Shown: positions 7,891-17,386, counted from the first letter of the stretch. The stretch: DNA of 64,000 nucleotides from Streptomyces albus subsp. albus (GCF_000725885.1 NZ_JODR01000001.1:124001-188000); one strand, 5' to 3'. Notes: generated from the letters alone by a model not told the origin. Numbers and translations are program-made.

Positions 7891-9246
7891 ATGTCCCCGT
7901 CCCCCAGGGAAGGACTCACATCCCCCGCGGAAGGACTCACGGCCGAACAGCTCCTCGAAGCCGAACTGATCGACGCCGAGGAGGACCTGTCCCCCACCCC
8001 GCCCGTCGCCGCGGCCCGCCGCCGCCTGCGGGCGCATCCGCTGCTGCTGCTCGTCGGCATCGTGCTGGCCTCGCTCAACATGCGGGCCGCCCTCGCGGGC
8101 GTCTCGCCCGTCCTGAGCGAGATCAGCGACGACTTCGGGATGACCGCGACCGTCAGCAGCCTGGTCACCACCATTCCGCTGATCTTCATGGGTGTGGTCT
8201 CGCCGCTGGCGCCCAAGCTCGCGCGCCGCTGGGGCACCGAGACGGTCCTGTTCGGGGCGCTCGTCCTGCTGGCGGGCGGCATAGTGCTGCGCGTGGCGCC
8301 GCCCGTCGTCGCGCTGTTCGCCGGGTGCGCGGTGGTCGGTGCGGGCATCGCGCTGCTGAACGTGCTGATGCCCGGCCTCATCAAGCGGGACTTCCCCGAG
8401 AAGGCCGCCGGGATGACGGCGCTCTACTCGACGGCGATGATCATGGGTGCGACCGTCTCGGCCGCCGCCGCCGTGCCGCTGGAGCACGCACTGGGCGGCT
8501 GGCGCGGCTCGCTGGTCTCCTGGGCGCTGCTGGCCGCCGTCGCGGCCTGCGCCTGGCTGCCGCAGGCAGTGCTCGCCCGGCGCGGCACCCGGCACGGACA
8601 GGCCGCCACCGTTCCCGCGCAGCCGGCCCCCTCGGCGGCCGGCGCGGGCTCCGGGGCCGGTCCGAAGCTGGCCCGCTCGGCACTGGCCTGGCAGGTGACG
8701 CTGTTCATGGGCTCGCAGTCGCTGATCGCCTATGTGACGATCGCCTGGCTGCCGACGATCTTCACCGACCACGGGATGAGCAAGGCGAGCGCCGGACTCG
8801 TCTTCGCGTTCAGCACGCTGGTGCAGATGGGCGGCTCGTTCGTGGTGCCGACGCTGGCCGGACGGATGCGCCGGCAGCGGCTGCTGTGCGCCGTGGTGGC
8901 GCTGTTCATGGCCGTCGGTGTGGCCGGGCTGCTCGTCGCCCCGGTCGGCGGCGCCTGGGTGTGGGCCACCCTGCTGGGGCTCGGCCAGGGCGGTGCGCTC
9001 GGTATCGCGCTGACCTTGATGGTGCTGCGCTCCGGTGACCCGCACACGGCGGCCCGCCTGTCGGGCATGGCCCAGACGTGGGGCTACCTGCTGGCCGCCG
9101 CGGGACCGCTGCTGCTGGGTGCGGTGCACCAGGCGACCGGGGGCTGGACGGTGCCGATCGTGCTGCTGCTGTGCGTGTGCGCGGCCCTGGTGCTGCTCGG
9201 GCTCGGCGCGGGCAGGGACCGCAGGATCGGCGCCGCGGCCGGCTGA
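7891..9246 (+). CDS. CynX/NimT-family MFS transporter
   Basis: Major facilitator of the cyanate/2-nitroimidazole transporter subfamily, 451 residues and about 12 membrane segments. The family start LNMRAALAGVSPVLSEI lies near residues 60-76, and LAPKLARRWG is the loop 2-3 motif. The acidic N-terminal 45 residues (AEGLTAEQLLEAELI) are probably cytosolic. AGAAAGG about 8 nt before ATG 7891 supports this start. It follows the FadR-type regulator and ends at a strong terminator. The true substrate cannot be inferred; cyanate is only the founding member's substrate. Confidence 0.88.
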   Translation: MSPSPREGLTSPAEGLTAEQLLEAELIDAEEDLSPTPPVAAARRRLRAHPLLLLVGIVLASLNMRAALAGVSPVLSEISDDFGMTATVSSLVTTIPLIFMGVVSPLAPKLARRWGTETVLFGALVLLAGGIVLRVAPPVVALFAGCAVVGAGIALLNVLMPGLIKRDFPEKAAGMTALYSTAMIMGATVSAAAAVPLEHALGGWRGSLVSWALLAAVAACAWLPQAVLARRGTRHGQAATVPAQPAPSAAGAGSGAGPKLARSALAWQVTLFMGSQSLIAYVTIAWLPTIFTDHGMSKASAGLVFAFSTLVQMGGSFVVPTLAGRMRRQRLLCAVVALFMAVGVAGLLVAPVGGAWVWATLLGLGQGGALGIALTLMVLRSGDPHTAARLSGMAQTWGYLLAAAGPLLLGAVHQATGGWTVPIVLLLCVCAALVLLGLGAGRDRRIGAAAG

Positions 9247-9277
9247 GGCGACGTCCGGTACGCACGGGCCCGGACAT

Positions 9278-9318
9278 GACGGCGGGTGGGGGCGCAAGCT
9301 GCGCCCCCACCCGCCGTC
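9278..9318. terminator. 19-bp perfect hairpin between convergent genes
   Basis: The arm 9278-9296 (GACGGCGGGTGGGGGCGCA) is exactly complementary to 9300-9318 with a 3-nt loop. It lies between the CynX-type transporter and the convergent ABC operon, so it can end transcription from both sides. Confidence 0.85.
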
Positions 9319-9363
9319 GTCCGTCTCCGCACGCCCCCGGTGGGCCGTGCCGTCCCGGCGCGG

Positions 9364-10086
9364 TTACTCCTCGGCCGCGAGCGTCAGCGAACGGAGCTTC
9401 TGCCCGGCCAGCACCGTGCCGCCCACCGTGACGACGACGATCAGCACCAGCGCCACCGGCAGCCCCACCGAGGAGTCGACGTCCGCGCCGGAACCGGCGA
9501 CCTTCTCGGCCAGTGCCAGCGCCCACTGCTGCACGCTGAGGGTCTTGGCGCCCTCCACGAGGCTGCCGATCAGCGCCTCCCAGATCAGCGCGTACACCAG
9601 GCCGAGCACCACGGCGTGCCGGCTGACGGTCCCCAGCAGCAGGAACAGCGCGCTGTAGGCGACGGAGGCGACCACGGCGGCCAGCGCGTAGGCGACCGCC
9701 AGCTGCTGGCTGTTGCCGTTCAGCACGAAACCGGCGATCAGCACCGGGACGGCGGAGAAGACAGCCGTCACCCCGGTGGCGACGATCAGTTTGGTGACGA
9801 TCACGGTGGACCGGCGTACCGGCTTGGACAGCAGATAGACGACCGAACCGTCGTCGATCTCCGGGCCGATGGCGCCGGTGCCCGCGATCACGCCGATCAG
9901 CGGCACCAGGGTGGCCAGTGCGAAACCGCCCAGCAGCTGGCTGGTGACCGCGTCGTCGGCGCCGTTCATCGCGCGGACGGCGGCGGCGACCACCAGCAGC
10001 AGCGCCGGCAGGACGCACAGGATGAGGGCGCGGCGGCGGCCCAGCAGCGCGCGGTAGGTGAGCCGCGCGACCGTCGGGTTGAACAT
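9364..10086 (-). CDS. ABC-2 type transporter permease
   Basis: Integral membrane subunit of an ABC-2 exporter, 240 residues with about six hydrophobic segments. It begins MFNPTVARLTYRALLGRRRA and contains the usual ABC-2 stretch IGPEIDDGSVVYLLSKPVRR (about residues 73-92), where the cytosolic loop contacts the ATPase. It is the last gene of a four-gene minus-strand operon; 22 bp separate it from the upstream ATPase gene. The exported molecule is unknown. Confidence 0.87.
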   Translation of the reverse strand: MFNPTVARLTYRALLGRRRALILCVLPALLLVVAAAVRAMNGADDAVTSQLLGGFALATLVPLIGVIAGTGAIGPEIDDGSVVYLLSKPVRRSTVIVTKLIVATGVTAVFSAVPVLIAGFVLNGNSQQLAVAYALAAVVASVAYSALFLLLGTVSRHAVVLGLVYALIWEALIGSLVEGAKTLSVQQWALALAEKVAGSGADVDSSVGLPVALVLIVVVTVGGTVLAGQKLRSLTLAAEE

Positions 10087-10108
10087 CAGGTCAGCTCCTT
10101 TCCGCCGC

Positions 10109-11059
10109 TCAGGCCGCGACGAGGTACGAGAAGACGCTCTCCAGGGACTCGTCGGAGGGCGAGACGGTGTAGAGCCGGATGCCGTGCTCCTTGGCGACGC
10201 GCGGCAGCAGTGCGGTGAAGCGCACGAAATCGACGGCCTGGATGCGCAGCGCGCCTTCCGACCGGTCCAGTTCGATGCCCGCCGTGGAGGGGTCGGTGAT
10301 GAGGGCGGCTGCCAGCCGCCGGTCGTCGCTGGAGCGCACCAGATAGCGGTGCGGCCGGTCGGTCATCAGCCGCCGGATCTTGCGGAAGTCGCCGCTGGCC
10401 GCGTGCCGCCCGGCCACGATCACCTCGATGTGCGAGGCGAGCTGTTCGACCTCCTCCAGGATGTGCGAGGAGAACAGCACGGTGCGGCCCTCGTCGCCCA
10501 TCCTGCGCAGCAGTTCCATCAGCTGCATGCGCTGGCGCGGGTCCATCCCGTTGAACGGTTCGTCCAGCAGCAGCACCGAGGGGTGGTGCACCAGTGCGGA
10601 CGCCATCTTCACCCGCTGGCGCATGCCCTTGGAGTAGGTGGCGATCCTGCGGTCCTGCGCGTGCTCCATCTCGACGGTGGCCAGCGCCTCGGCCGCCGCG
10701 GCCCGCGGGTCCGGCAGGCCGTGCAGTTCGGCGTTGGCCAGGACGAACTCATAGCCGGTCAGGTAGTCGTACATACCCTCCCGCTCGGGCACCAGGCCGA
10801 TGTGCCGGTAGGACTCCTCGTTGCGCCAGATCGGCGCCGCCACCGGCTGCCCGCCGCCCGGTCCCGCGGAGGGCTCCAGGGTGACGCTCCCGTTGGAGGG
10901 CGCCAGGAAACCGCCCATCATGTGGATGAGGGTGGACTTGCCGGCGCCGTTGGGGCCCAGCAGGCCGGTGACACCGGGGCCGATGTCCATGGTGATGTCG
11001 TTGACCGCGACGACGTTCCCGAACCAGCGGGAGACCCGGTCGATGTGGATAACAGTCAC
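10109..11059 (-). CDS. ABC transporter ATP-binding protein
   Basis: ATPase subunit of 316 residues. Walker A is GPNGAGKST (about residues 36-44), the C-motif region is reduced to YSKGMRQRVKMASALV, a variant seen in ABC-2 drug or lantibiotic exporters, and Walker B is VLLLDEPFNGMD. The GTG start at 11059 overlaps the TGA of the upstream permease (GTGA), indicating translational coupling. Its C-terminal 90 residues resemble the extra domain of ABC-2 ATPases. It pairs with one of the two operon permeases. Confidence 0.9.
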   Translation of the reverse strand: MTVIHIDRVSRWFGNVVAVNDITMDIGPGVTGLLGPNGAGKSTLIHMMGGFLAPSNGSVTLEPSAGPGGGQPVAAPIWRNEESYRHIGLVPEREGMYDYLTGYEFVLANAELHGLPDPRAAAAEALATVEMEHAQDRRIATYSKGMRQRVKMASALVHHPSVLLLDEPFNGMDPRQRMQLMELLRRMGDEGRTVLFSSHILEEVEQLASHIEVIVAGRHAASGDFRKIRRLMTDRPHRYLVRSSDDRRLAAALITDPSTAGIELDRSEGALRIQAVDFVRFTALLPRVAKEHGIRLYTVSPSDESLESVFSYLVAA

Positions 11060-12036
11060 AGTCCGGCCTTTCGGTAGCGGCGCAGCAGCAGGGTCGTGAA
11101 GCACGCCAGCAGCGCCACGAGGACGACGAGGTAGACGGCGCCCTGGGCGGCGTCGAGCGTCTGCGCCGCCGGGAACCCGGAGGGGCCGCCGAGGAACTTG
11201 CTCTGGACACCGTCCAGCAGGGTGCCGGGGGAGCCGACACCGAGCCAGCCGATGGCGGTGTTCTTGTCGGTGGTGGCGGCGATCCCCTGGAGCGCCGACA
11301 CCAGGAAGTACGGCACGGTGATGGCGACGATGATCGCGGCGACGCCGAAGCCGCGGCGGGGGGTGAGAGCGGCGATCCAGGCGGCGATGGCGGCGTGCAG
11401 CAGGGCGAACAGCGCGCAGAAGACGAGCCCCTGTGCGAACTTCTCCGTCTGGTGGGCGACACCCAGCTTCGCCAGCAGCGCCCCCACGTACATGATCAAC
11501 AGTGGCACAGCGGTGAAGACGAACAGCGCCGCGGTCAGGGCCGCGTATTTGGCCGCCACGTAGTCGCCGCGCGTCAGCGGCCGGGAGAAGTACAGCGGTG
11601 TGGTGCGGAACCGCAGGTCCAGGGAGAACGCCTGCGGTGCGGCGGCGGCCAGGTAGATACCGATGATCGGCTGCATCAGCAGCACGTACTCGGAGTAGGT
11701 GACCTGCAGGTCCTTGCTCTTGGCGAACACCGCGATGGCGACGACCAGCGCCGCCGGGACGCACATCGTCGCGAACAGCAGCATCGGCAGCACCTTGGAC
11801 TTGGCCGAACGGCCCAGCCCGTACGCGCCGCGCAGCGCCTGGGTGAACAGCGCGCGACGGGCGTAACCGCGGCCCAGCCGGGGCCCCTCGTAACCGCGGT
11901 AGCCGATGTTGTGGATGACGTCCTGGCCGCGGCCGGCGGCGCCCGCGGACCCGGACTGCTCCCACTGCCCGGGCGCGGCCTGACCGGGTACGGCGTGCGG
12001 GCTGGTGGTGTGCGCGGGAGTGCGGTCAGGCGACAT
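11056..12036 (-). CDS. ABC-2 type transporter permease
   Basis: Permease of 326 residues. It has a 35-residue flexible N-terminus (Gly/Pro/Ala-rich) followed by VIHNIGYRGYEGPRLGRGYA, a motif I associate with actinobacterial ABC-2 permeases of this operon type, then about six membrane spans (PMLLFATMCVPAALVVAIAV and others). It overlaps the upstream ATPase gene by 11 bp and the downstream one by 4 bp, so all three are probably translated together. Confidence 0.87.
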   Translation of the reverse strand: MSPDRTPAHTTSPHAVPGQAAPGQWEQSGSAGAAGRGQDVIHNIGYRGYEGPRLGRGYARRALFTQALRGAYGLGRSAKSKVLPMLLFATMCVPAALVVAIAVFAKSKDLQVTYSEYVLLMQPIIGIYLAAAAPQAFSLDLRFRTTPLYFSRPLTRGDYVAAKYAALTAALFVFTAVPLLIMYVGALLAKLGVAHQTEKFAQGLVFCALFALLHAAIAAWIAALTPRRGFGVAAIIVAITVPYFLVSALQGIAATTDKNTAIGWLGVGSPGTLLDGVQSKFLGGPSGFPAAQTLDAAQGAVYLVVLVALLACFTTLLLRRYRKAGL

Positions 12037-12988
12037 CGCCGGCGCTCCTTTCCGTGAAGACCTCGGAGATCTGGTGCCTGCGCTGCTCCATCCGCACCAG
12101 GCCCAGGCCGAGCCCGGCGGCGGCGTCGCGCACGGTGTCGTAGACCGACTCGTCGGCGGCGTCGAGCGTCACCAGATGCCCGGCACCGGGTGCGCGTCCG
12201 CCGTCGGGGCCCGGCTCGTGCAGCGCCACACCCGCCTGCCGGAGCGCCTCGCGCAGCGCGGCGGCGCCGTCCGGGTGCGTGTCCGTGTCGGTGACCTCGA
12301 CTGCCAGGACGGCGGTGCGCTGGGTGAAGTCGGCCGTCGAGGAGGAGCGCAGCAGCTTGCCCCCGTCGATGACGACGATGTGGTCGCTGGTGCGCTCCAA
12401 CTCGCCCAGCAGGTGCGAGGTGACCAGGACGGAGATCCCGAAGTCGCTGTGCACGCGCCGGATCAGGCCGAGCATCTCGTCGCGGCCGACCGGGTCGAGC
12501 CCGTTGGTGGGCTCGTCCAGCAGCACCAGACGCGGATCGTGCACCAGCGCCTGCGCCAGTTTGACCCGCTGCTTCATGCCGGTCGAGTAGCCGCCCATGG
12601 GCCGGTACCGCTCCTCGTACAGCCCGACATGGCGCAGCGTGTCCGCCGTCCGCTCGCGGGCCGCGGTGGCCGGCAGCCCGGACATGCGCGCCATGTGGAC
12701 GACGAACTCGGTGGCGGACACGTCCGGCGGGAGACAGTCGTGCTCGGGCATGTACCCCACACGTTCCCGGATCGCGCCGCCCTGGGTGGCCACGTCCATG
12801 CCGAGGACGGTGGCGGAGCCCTCGGTCGCGGGTGACAGCCCGAGCAGAATCTTGATCAGGGTGGACTTGCCGGCCCCGTTGGCGCCGACCAGCCCGGTGA
12901 CACCCGGCTCGATGCCGACGGTCAGCCGGTCCAGTGCGGTCACCCTGGGGAACCGCTTGCTGAGGCTTTCGATCGCGATCACAGTCAC
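12026..12988 (-). CDS. ABC transporter ATP-binding protein (first gene of the operon)
   Basis: ATPase of 320 residues with Walker A GANGAGKST (about residues 36-44), YSTGMKQRVKLAQALV in the signature region and Walker B VLLDEPTNGLD. The GTG start at 12988 is preceded by GAAGG, and TAGCGT on the minus strand (13000-12995) could be a -10 only 6 nt from the start codon. The promoter therefore probably sits right at the gene and the message may have almost no leader. It heads the ATPase-permease-ATPase-permease operon, so two related exporters or one heteromeric exporter are made. Confidence 0.9.
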   Translation of the reverse strand: MTVIAIESLSKRFPRVTALDRLTVGIEPGVTGLVGANGAGKSTLIKILLGLSPATEGSATVLGMDVATQGGAIRERVGYMPEHDCLPPDVSATEFVVHMARMSGLPATAARERTADTLRHVGLYEERYRPMGGYSTGMKQRVKLAQALVHDPRLVLLDEPTNGLDPVGRDEMLGLIRRVHSDFGISVLVTSHLLGELERTSDHIVVIDGGKLLRSSSTADFTQRTAVLAVEVTDTDTHPDGAAALREALRQAGVALHEPGPDGGRAPGAGHLVTLDAADESVYDTVRDAAAGLGLGLVRMEQRRHQISEVFTERSAGDVA

Positions 12989-13000
12989 CCTTCGACGCTA

Positions 13001-13467
13001 TGGGCGTCTCGCCGCGTCCGCGTCAGACACGGCGCCGGTTTCCGGGGCGGGGACGTACCTCTCAAGTGCTCCGAGCCGTCCCTCTCAGGGTGGAGAAACC
13101 CGTAGGGGAGGCCGCCGGGCGGGGGTGTGACCGGGCCGTACCGGGGAAGGGGCGCGGGCGGTCAGGAGGCGGGGCGCAAGCCTGCCGGGCGCGGGTCGGC
13201 GGGCCGGCCGGGGCGGTCCGCGGGAGTTATCCACAGGCGGGGAGGGGGCCTTGACCGGGCCACGGGCCGATGTCACATTCGTCGGTGTCAACGTGCTCAC
13301 GCTGCGGCACGCCCCGCTCACGGAAGGCTCCCACGACCGCGCGCTCCGCGCAGCTCCTCGCGCGCCCGACGCTCCACCCGCCCCGGTTCTCCGGGTGTCC
13401 CGGTCGCTCCGGGCACCCCCGGCACTCCTCACCCCGCGCGTCCACGCGCCCGGACGGAAGGTTGGCG
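13001..13467. other. 467-bp intergenic region, no gene seen
   Basis: Between the divergent ABC operon and the M24-like gene. All frames look like antisense noise. It contains one TTATCCACA (13227-13235), identical to the E. coli DnaA box, and the 12-mer CGATGTCACATT (13268-13279), which also occurs before the DinB-fold gene at 3380-3391. Neither is enough to assign a function. Confidence 0.4.
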
Positions 13468-14322
13468 ATGCTCCCGACGAAGACCGGCCGCACCACCGCC
13501 GAGCTGCCCGCGTTCCGCAGGGCACAGCAACGGGCCTACGCCTGCGCCGAGTCGGTCGCCGCCCGCCTGCGCCCGGGAACCACCGAGCGCGAGGCCGCGC
13601 GGATGCAGCTGGAGTGGCTGCGCGAGCACGGCGGCGTCAACCGTTCCCGGCCTCCCCTCGCCTGGTTCGGGGACCGCACCGTCCTCCCCGCCCCGGCCGG
13701 CCTGGGCCGGACTGCCGGGCTGAGCCGGACGGCGGGACTGGCGGGGTGCGCCCCGCCCCGCCGGCTGCTGCCCACCGACCGGAAACTGGCAGCGAGCATG
13801 CCCTTCGTCCTCGACATGGCGCCGGTACTCGCCGGCCGCACCACGGTCGTCGGCTACTCCGGCTGCCTGGGCCCCGACCCGGTGCACGAAAGGCTGATGA
13901 CGGACCTGCGCGCCCACCGGGAGCTGCTCCTGCGGCGGGTGCGGGAACGAAGGACCCTGCGCGAGCTGCACGAGGAAGTGGAACGGCTGAGCGCGGTCCA
14001 GGGCTACGGCACCCCTCCGCACACCCGGCCCCTCGGCGCCCTCCTCCACCCGGTGGCAGCTTCCCCGTATGAACGGGAGAGCGGCCCCGCGCACCGCCTT
14101 CCGCCACGGTGGTCCGGACGGTACGGGTGCCGCGCCCCCGACCGGCCGCCCCGGCCCGGCCTGTGGGTGGCCGAACCCCACCTGTGGTTCCGGGGCACCG
14201 GCGCCAAGTTCGCGGAGCTGCTGGTCGTCACCGACTCGCGGGATCCGGAACAGAGCGCGTTCTGGCTGGACGACGATCTGCCGCATGTGCGGCGCTGGCA
14301 GGAGGAGGCACAGGCGGTATGA
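13468..14322 (+). CDS. M24-family (Xaa-Pro peptidase-like) protein, probably metal-site deficient
   Basis: A 284-residue protein with the creatinase/aminopeptidase fold: TEREAARMQLEWLREHG near residues 30-46, PFVLDMAPVLAGRT near 112-125, and a final LWVAEPHLWF-GAKFAELLVVT block. M24 enzymes bind two metals through Asp, Asp, His, Glu, Glu; here the second aspartate region after VLDMAPV reads GRTTVVGYSG and lacks the usual D. Activity is therefore doubtful. ATG 13468 follows GGAAGG; the frame is open from 13270, but that part is low quality. It overlaps the next gene by 4 bp (ATGA). Confidence 0.7.
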   Translation: MLPTKTGRTTAELPAFRRAQQRAYACAESVAARLRPGTTEREAARMQLEWLREHGGVNRSRPPLAWFGDRTVLPAPAGLGRTAGLSRTAGLAGCAPPRRLLPTDRKLAASMPFVLDMAPVLAGRTTVVGYSGCLGPDPVHERLMTDLRAHRELLLRRVRERRTLRELHEEVERLSAVQGYGTPPHTRPLGALLHPVAASPYERESGPAHRLPPRWSGRYGCRAPDRPPRPGLWVAEPHLWFRGTGAKFAELLVVTDSRDPEQSAFWLDDDLPHVRRWQEEAQAV

Positions 14323-16280
14323 ACACATCCCCCACGGGCCGTCCGGACGGCCCCGAGCCCGGCCGGCCGGACGGCCGCGGGCCCGATCAGCGGGCCGGCC
14401 ACGGACCCGAGCGACGGGCCGGCCACGAACAGGGCCGGCGGAACACCCCCGAGCCCGGGCGGCGGACCGGCGGCGGAGCCGAGGGCACCACGCAGCCGGA
14501 CGGCACCGCGCAGCCGGGCAACGGTCTGCCCGCGGACACACGCGTACGCCAGGTCGCCACCGGAGGGATCGAACTGTGCGTCGCCGAGCTGGGCGACCCC
14601 CGGCATCCGACGGTGGTGCTCCTGCACGGCTACCCGGACAACAAGGAGGTCTGGGCCCAGGTCGCGGATCTCCTCAAGGACCGCTTCCACGTGGTGCTCT
14701 ACGACGTGCGCGGCTGCGGCCACTCGACCGCGCCCAAGCCGCTGCGCGGCGGCTTCACACTGGAGAAGCTGACCGACGACTTCCTCGCCGTCGCCGACGC
14801 GGTCAGCCCGGACGAACCGGTGCACCTGGTCGGCCACGACTGGGGCTCCGTGCAGGGCTGGGAGTTCGCGACGGTCGCCCGCACCGAGGGGCGGATCGCC
14901 TCCTTCACCTCCGTCTCCGGCCCCTCCCTGGACCACTTCGGCCACTGGATCGCACGGCGGCTGTCCCGCCCCACCCCGCGCCGCGTGGCGCAACTCCTCG
15001 GCCAGGGCGCCAAATCGTGGTACGTGTACGCGCTGCACACCCCCGTGCTGCCCGAGCTGGCCTGGCGGGGCCCGCTGGGCAAACGCTGGCCCCGCATCCT
15101 GGAGCGCACCGAGAAGGTGCCCGCCACCGGGCGCCCCACCACCCTGGCCCGGGACGCGGCACACGGCGCCTGGCTCTACCGCGACAACATCCGCGCAAGG
15201 CTGCGCCGCCCCCGCACCGACTGCTACGCCCACGTGCCCGTCCAGCTCATCACGCCCACCGAGGACGCCTTCCTCAGCACGTACCTCTACGACGACCTGG
15301 AGCAGTGGGCACCCCGGCTCACCCGCCGCACTCTGCGCGCCAAGCACTGGGTGCCCCGCACCCGGCCCGAGCAGCTCGCCTCCTGGATCGCCGGTTTCGT
15401 GGACGGCCACCAGCCGGGCCTGCCCGCCGTCGAGCCGGCGGCCACCGGTCCCTACGCGGACCGGTTCGCCGACCGGCTGGTGCTGGTCACCGGGGCGGGC
15501 AGCGGCATCGGCCGGGCCACGGCGTTCTCCTTCGCCGAGGCGGGCGCCCGCGTGATCGCGGTGGACCGCGACGGGGACGGCGCGCACCGCACCGCACAGC
15601 TCGCCCGCCTGGCGGGAGCGCCCGAGGCATGGGCGGAGACCGTGGACGTCGCCGACGAACAGGCGATGGAGAAGCTGGCGGAGAAGGTGGCCGCCGAGTA
15701 CGGCACGGTCGATGTGCTGGTCAACAACGCGGGCGTCGGGATGGCGGGGCCCTTCCTGGACACCACGACGCAGGACTGGAAGCACACACTGGACGTCAAC
15801 CTGTGGGGCGTCATCCACGGCTGCCGCCTCTTCGGCCGGCAGATGGCCGAACGCGGCCAGGGCGGCCACATCGTCAACACCGCCGCGGCGTCCGCCTACC
15901 AGCCCTCCCGGACCCTGCCCGCGTACAGCACCTCCAAAGCCGCCGTCCTGATGCTCACCGAGTGCCTGCGTGCGGAACTGGCCGACCAGGACATCGGGGT
16001 GACAGCCGTCTGCCCCGGCTTCGTCAACACCGGACTCACCCGCACCGCGCGGTTCGCGGGAGCGGACGAGCGGGCGCGGCAGCGGCTCAGGAGCCGCGCC
16101 GCACGGCTGTACGGCATACGCAACTATCCTCCGGAGAAGGTCGCCGAGGCCGTGCTGCGCGCCGTCGTCCGCAACCAGGCGGTGGTCACGGTCACCCCCG
16201 AGGCCCGCGCAGCCCGGCTGCTGTCCCGCCTCGCGCCGCGCGTCCTGCGCGGCATGGCCCGCATCCAGCCACCGGTATGA
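14319..16280 (+). CDS. Fused alpha/beta-hydrolase (epoxide-hydrolase type) and short-chain dehydrogenase, EphD-like
   Basis: A 653-residue bifunctional protein. Residues 1-75 are a disordered Gly/Arg/Pro tract. Residues about 80-370 are an alpha/beta hydrolase with VVLLHGYPDNKEVW (oxyanion loop) and GHDWGS (about residue 172), where Asp is the nucleophile, as in epoxide hydrolases. Residues about 385-650 are a classical SDR with LVTGAGSGIGRA (NAD(P) binding), NNAGVGMAG and the catalytic YSTSK (about 535). The same fusion is known in mycobacterial EphD. The substrate here is unknown; lipid or polyketide epoxides are a guess. It is co-translated with the M24-like gene and followed by a MerR regulator. 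Confidence 0.87.
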   Translation: MNTSPTGRPDGPEPGRPDGRGPDQRAGHGPERRAGHEQGRRNTPEPGRRTGGGAEGTTQPDGTAQPGNGLPADTRVRQVATGGIELCVAELGDPRHPTVVLLHGYPDNKEVWAQVADLLKDRFHVVLYDVRGCGHSTAPKPLRGGFTLEKLTDDFLAVADAVSPDEPVHLVGHDWGSVQGWEFATVARTEGRIASFTSVSGPSLDHFGHWIARRLSRPTPRRVAQLLGQGAKSWYVYALHTPVLPELAWRGPLGKRWPRILERTEKVPATGRPTTLARDAAHGAWLYRDNIRARLRRPRTDCYAHVPVQLITPTEDAFLSTYLYDDLEQWAPRLTRRTLRAKHWVPRTRPEQLASWIAGFVDGHQPGLPAVEPAATGPYADRFADRLVLVTGAGSGIGRATAFSFAEAGARVIAVDRDGDGAHRTAQLARLAGAPEAWAETVDVADEQAMEKLAEKVAAEYGTVDVLVNNAGVGMAGPFLDTTTQDWKHTLDVNLWGVIHGCRLFGRQMAERGQGGHIVNTAAASAYQPSRTLPAYSTSKAAVLMLTECLRAELADQDIGVTAVCPGFVNTGLTRTARFAGADERARQRLRSRAARLYGIRNYPPEKVAEAVLRAVVRNQAVVTVTPEARAARLLSRLAPRVLRGMARIQPPV

Positions 16281-16353
16281 CCCACGCCGTGGGGCCCGTC
16301 CCGCACCGGGCCGCACGGGGCGGGCCGCCGGCACCCACCCAGGAGCCCGCACG

Positions 16354-17358
16354 ATGACCCCCACCCCGCCTCCGGCCCCCGAGTACCGCATCGAGGATCT
16401 GGCGCACCGCAGCGGGGCGACGGTGCGCACGATCCGCGCCTACCAGGACAAGGGCCTGCTGCCCAGGCCCGAGCGGCGCGGCCGGGCCAACGTGTACGAC
16501 GACTCGCACCTGGCCCGGCTGCGGCAGATCGCCGACCTGCTGGAGCGGGGGTACACGCTGGCGTCGATAAAGGAGCTGTTGCAGGCGTGGGACGAGGGGC
16601 GCGGGCTGGGCCGGGTGCTGGGCCTGGTGGCCGAGGTGGACGGACCGTGGAGCGATGAGGAGTCCGGCCACGTCTCCCGCGCGGAACTGGACGAACTCTT
16701 CGGCGGCGAGCGGGACGAGGCGGCCGTCGCCGAAGCGGTGGCACTGGGCGTGCTGGAACCGCTCCCCGGGAAGGACGGCGTGTTCCGGGTCCCCAGCCCC
16801 CAGGAGCTGTCGGTGGCCGCCGAACTGCACAGGGCGGGCGTCCCGTTGCTGGCCATCACCGAGCAGCTGCGGGAGCTGCGCGGACAGGTCGAGCACATAG
16901 CCGCACGCTTCCTGGAGTTCACCGACGAGCACGTCTTCGCCCGCTACACAGGCCCCCACCTCGCCGGGGCGGACGCCTCCGAGGCGGCGGATTTGGTGCG
17001 CCGCCTCCGGCCGCTGGCGCAGCAGACCGTGGAGGCCGAACTCGCCCGGGCCATGCAGAAGCTGGCGACCCGCAGCCTGCGCGCCCATCTGCGCTCGGCC
17101 GGCGCCTCCACCACGGCGCCGGCGCCCGGTGCCGCCCCGCGAACCGAGCAGGTGCGGTTGCCGGCCGGCACGGTGGAGGCGGTACGCGATCTGGTCGGCG
17201 AGTCCCGCACGCCCGCCTTCATCGCCGCCGCGGCGGACCGGGAGGTACGGGCCCGCACGATGGACCGCATGGCGGCGGAACACGGCAAAGGTGGCACGGA
17301 ACGTGTGGACCACGCTGAACACGCCGAACGCGCGGCCGACCCCGCCCCGGGGGACTAG
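16354..17358 (+). CDS. MerR-family transcriptional regulator
   Basis: Regulator of 334 residues. The N-terminal winged helix (YRIEDLAHRSGATVRTIRAY, then QDKGLLPRPERRGRANVY, about residues 10-48) is a clear MerR domain, and the long C-terminal helical region (residues 90-300) probably senses a ligand and dimerises; no cysteine cluster typical of metal sensors is seen. It follows the EphD-like gene by 73 bp on the same strand and may regulate that operon. The last 20 residues are a charged His/Glu-rich tail. Confidence 0.87.
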   Translation: MTPTPPPAPEYRIEDLAHRSGATVRTIRAYQDKGLLPRPERRGRANVYDDSHLARLRQIADLLERGYTLASIKELLQAWDEGRGLGRVLGLVAEVDGPWSDEESGHVSRAELDELFGGERDEAAVAEAVALGVLEPLPGKDGVFRVPSPQELSVAAELHRAGVPLLAITEQLRELRGQVEHIAARFLEFTDEHVFARYTGPHLAGADASEAADLVRRLRPLAQQTVEAELARAMQKLATRSLRAHLRSAGASTTAPAPGAAPRTEQVRLPAGTVEAVRDLVGESRTPAFIAAAADREVRARTMDRMAAEHGKGGTERVDHAEHAERAADPAPGD

Positions 17359-17386
17359 CGGCCGGCCGACCGGCCGTGCGGCACGG

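Noticed and set aside
13227..13235. Single DnaA box TTATCCACA as an origin of replication
   Set aside because: One box in 460 bp is not an origin; Streptomyces oriC has many boxes between dnaA and dnaN, which are not in this window.
3380..13279. Shared CGATGTCACATT word before two plus-strand genes
   Set aside because: One 12-mer pair could be chance or a weak -35 feature; no -10 at a fixed distance in both places.
14004..16430. Minus-strand open frame of 808 codons
   Set aside because: Antisense to the hydrolase/dehydrogenase fusion; composition Gly/Arg/His-rich without motifs.
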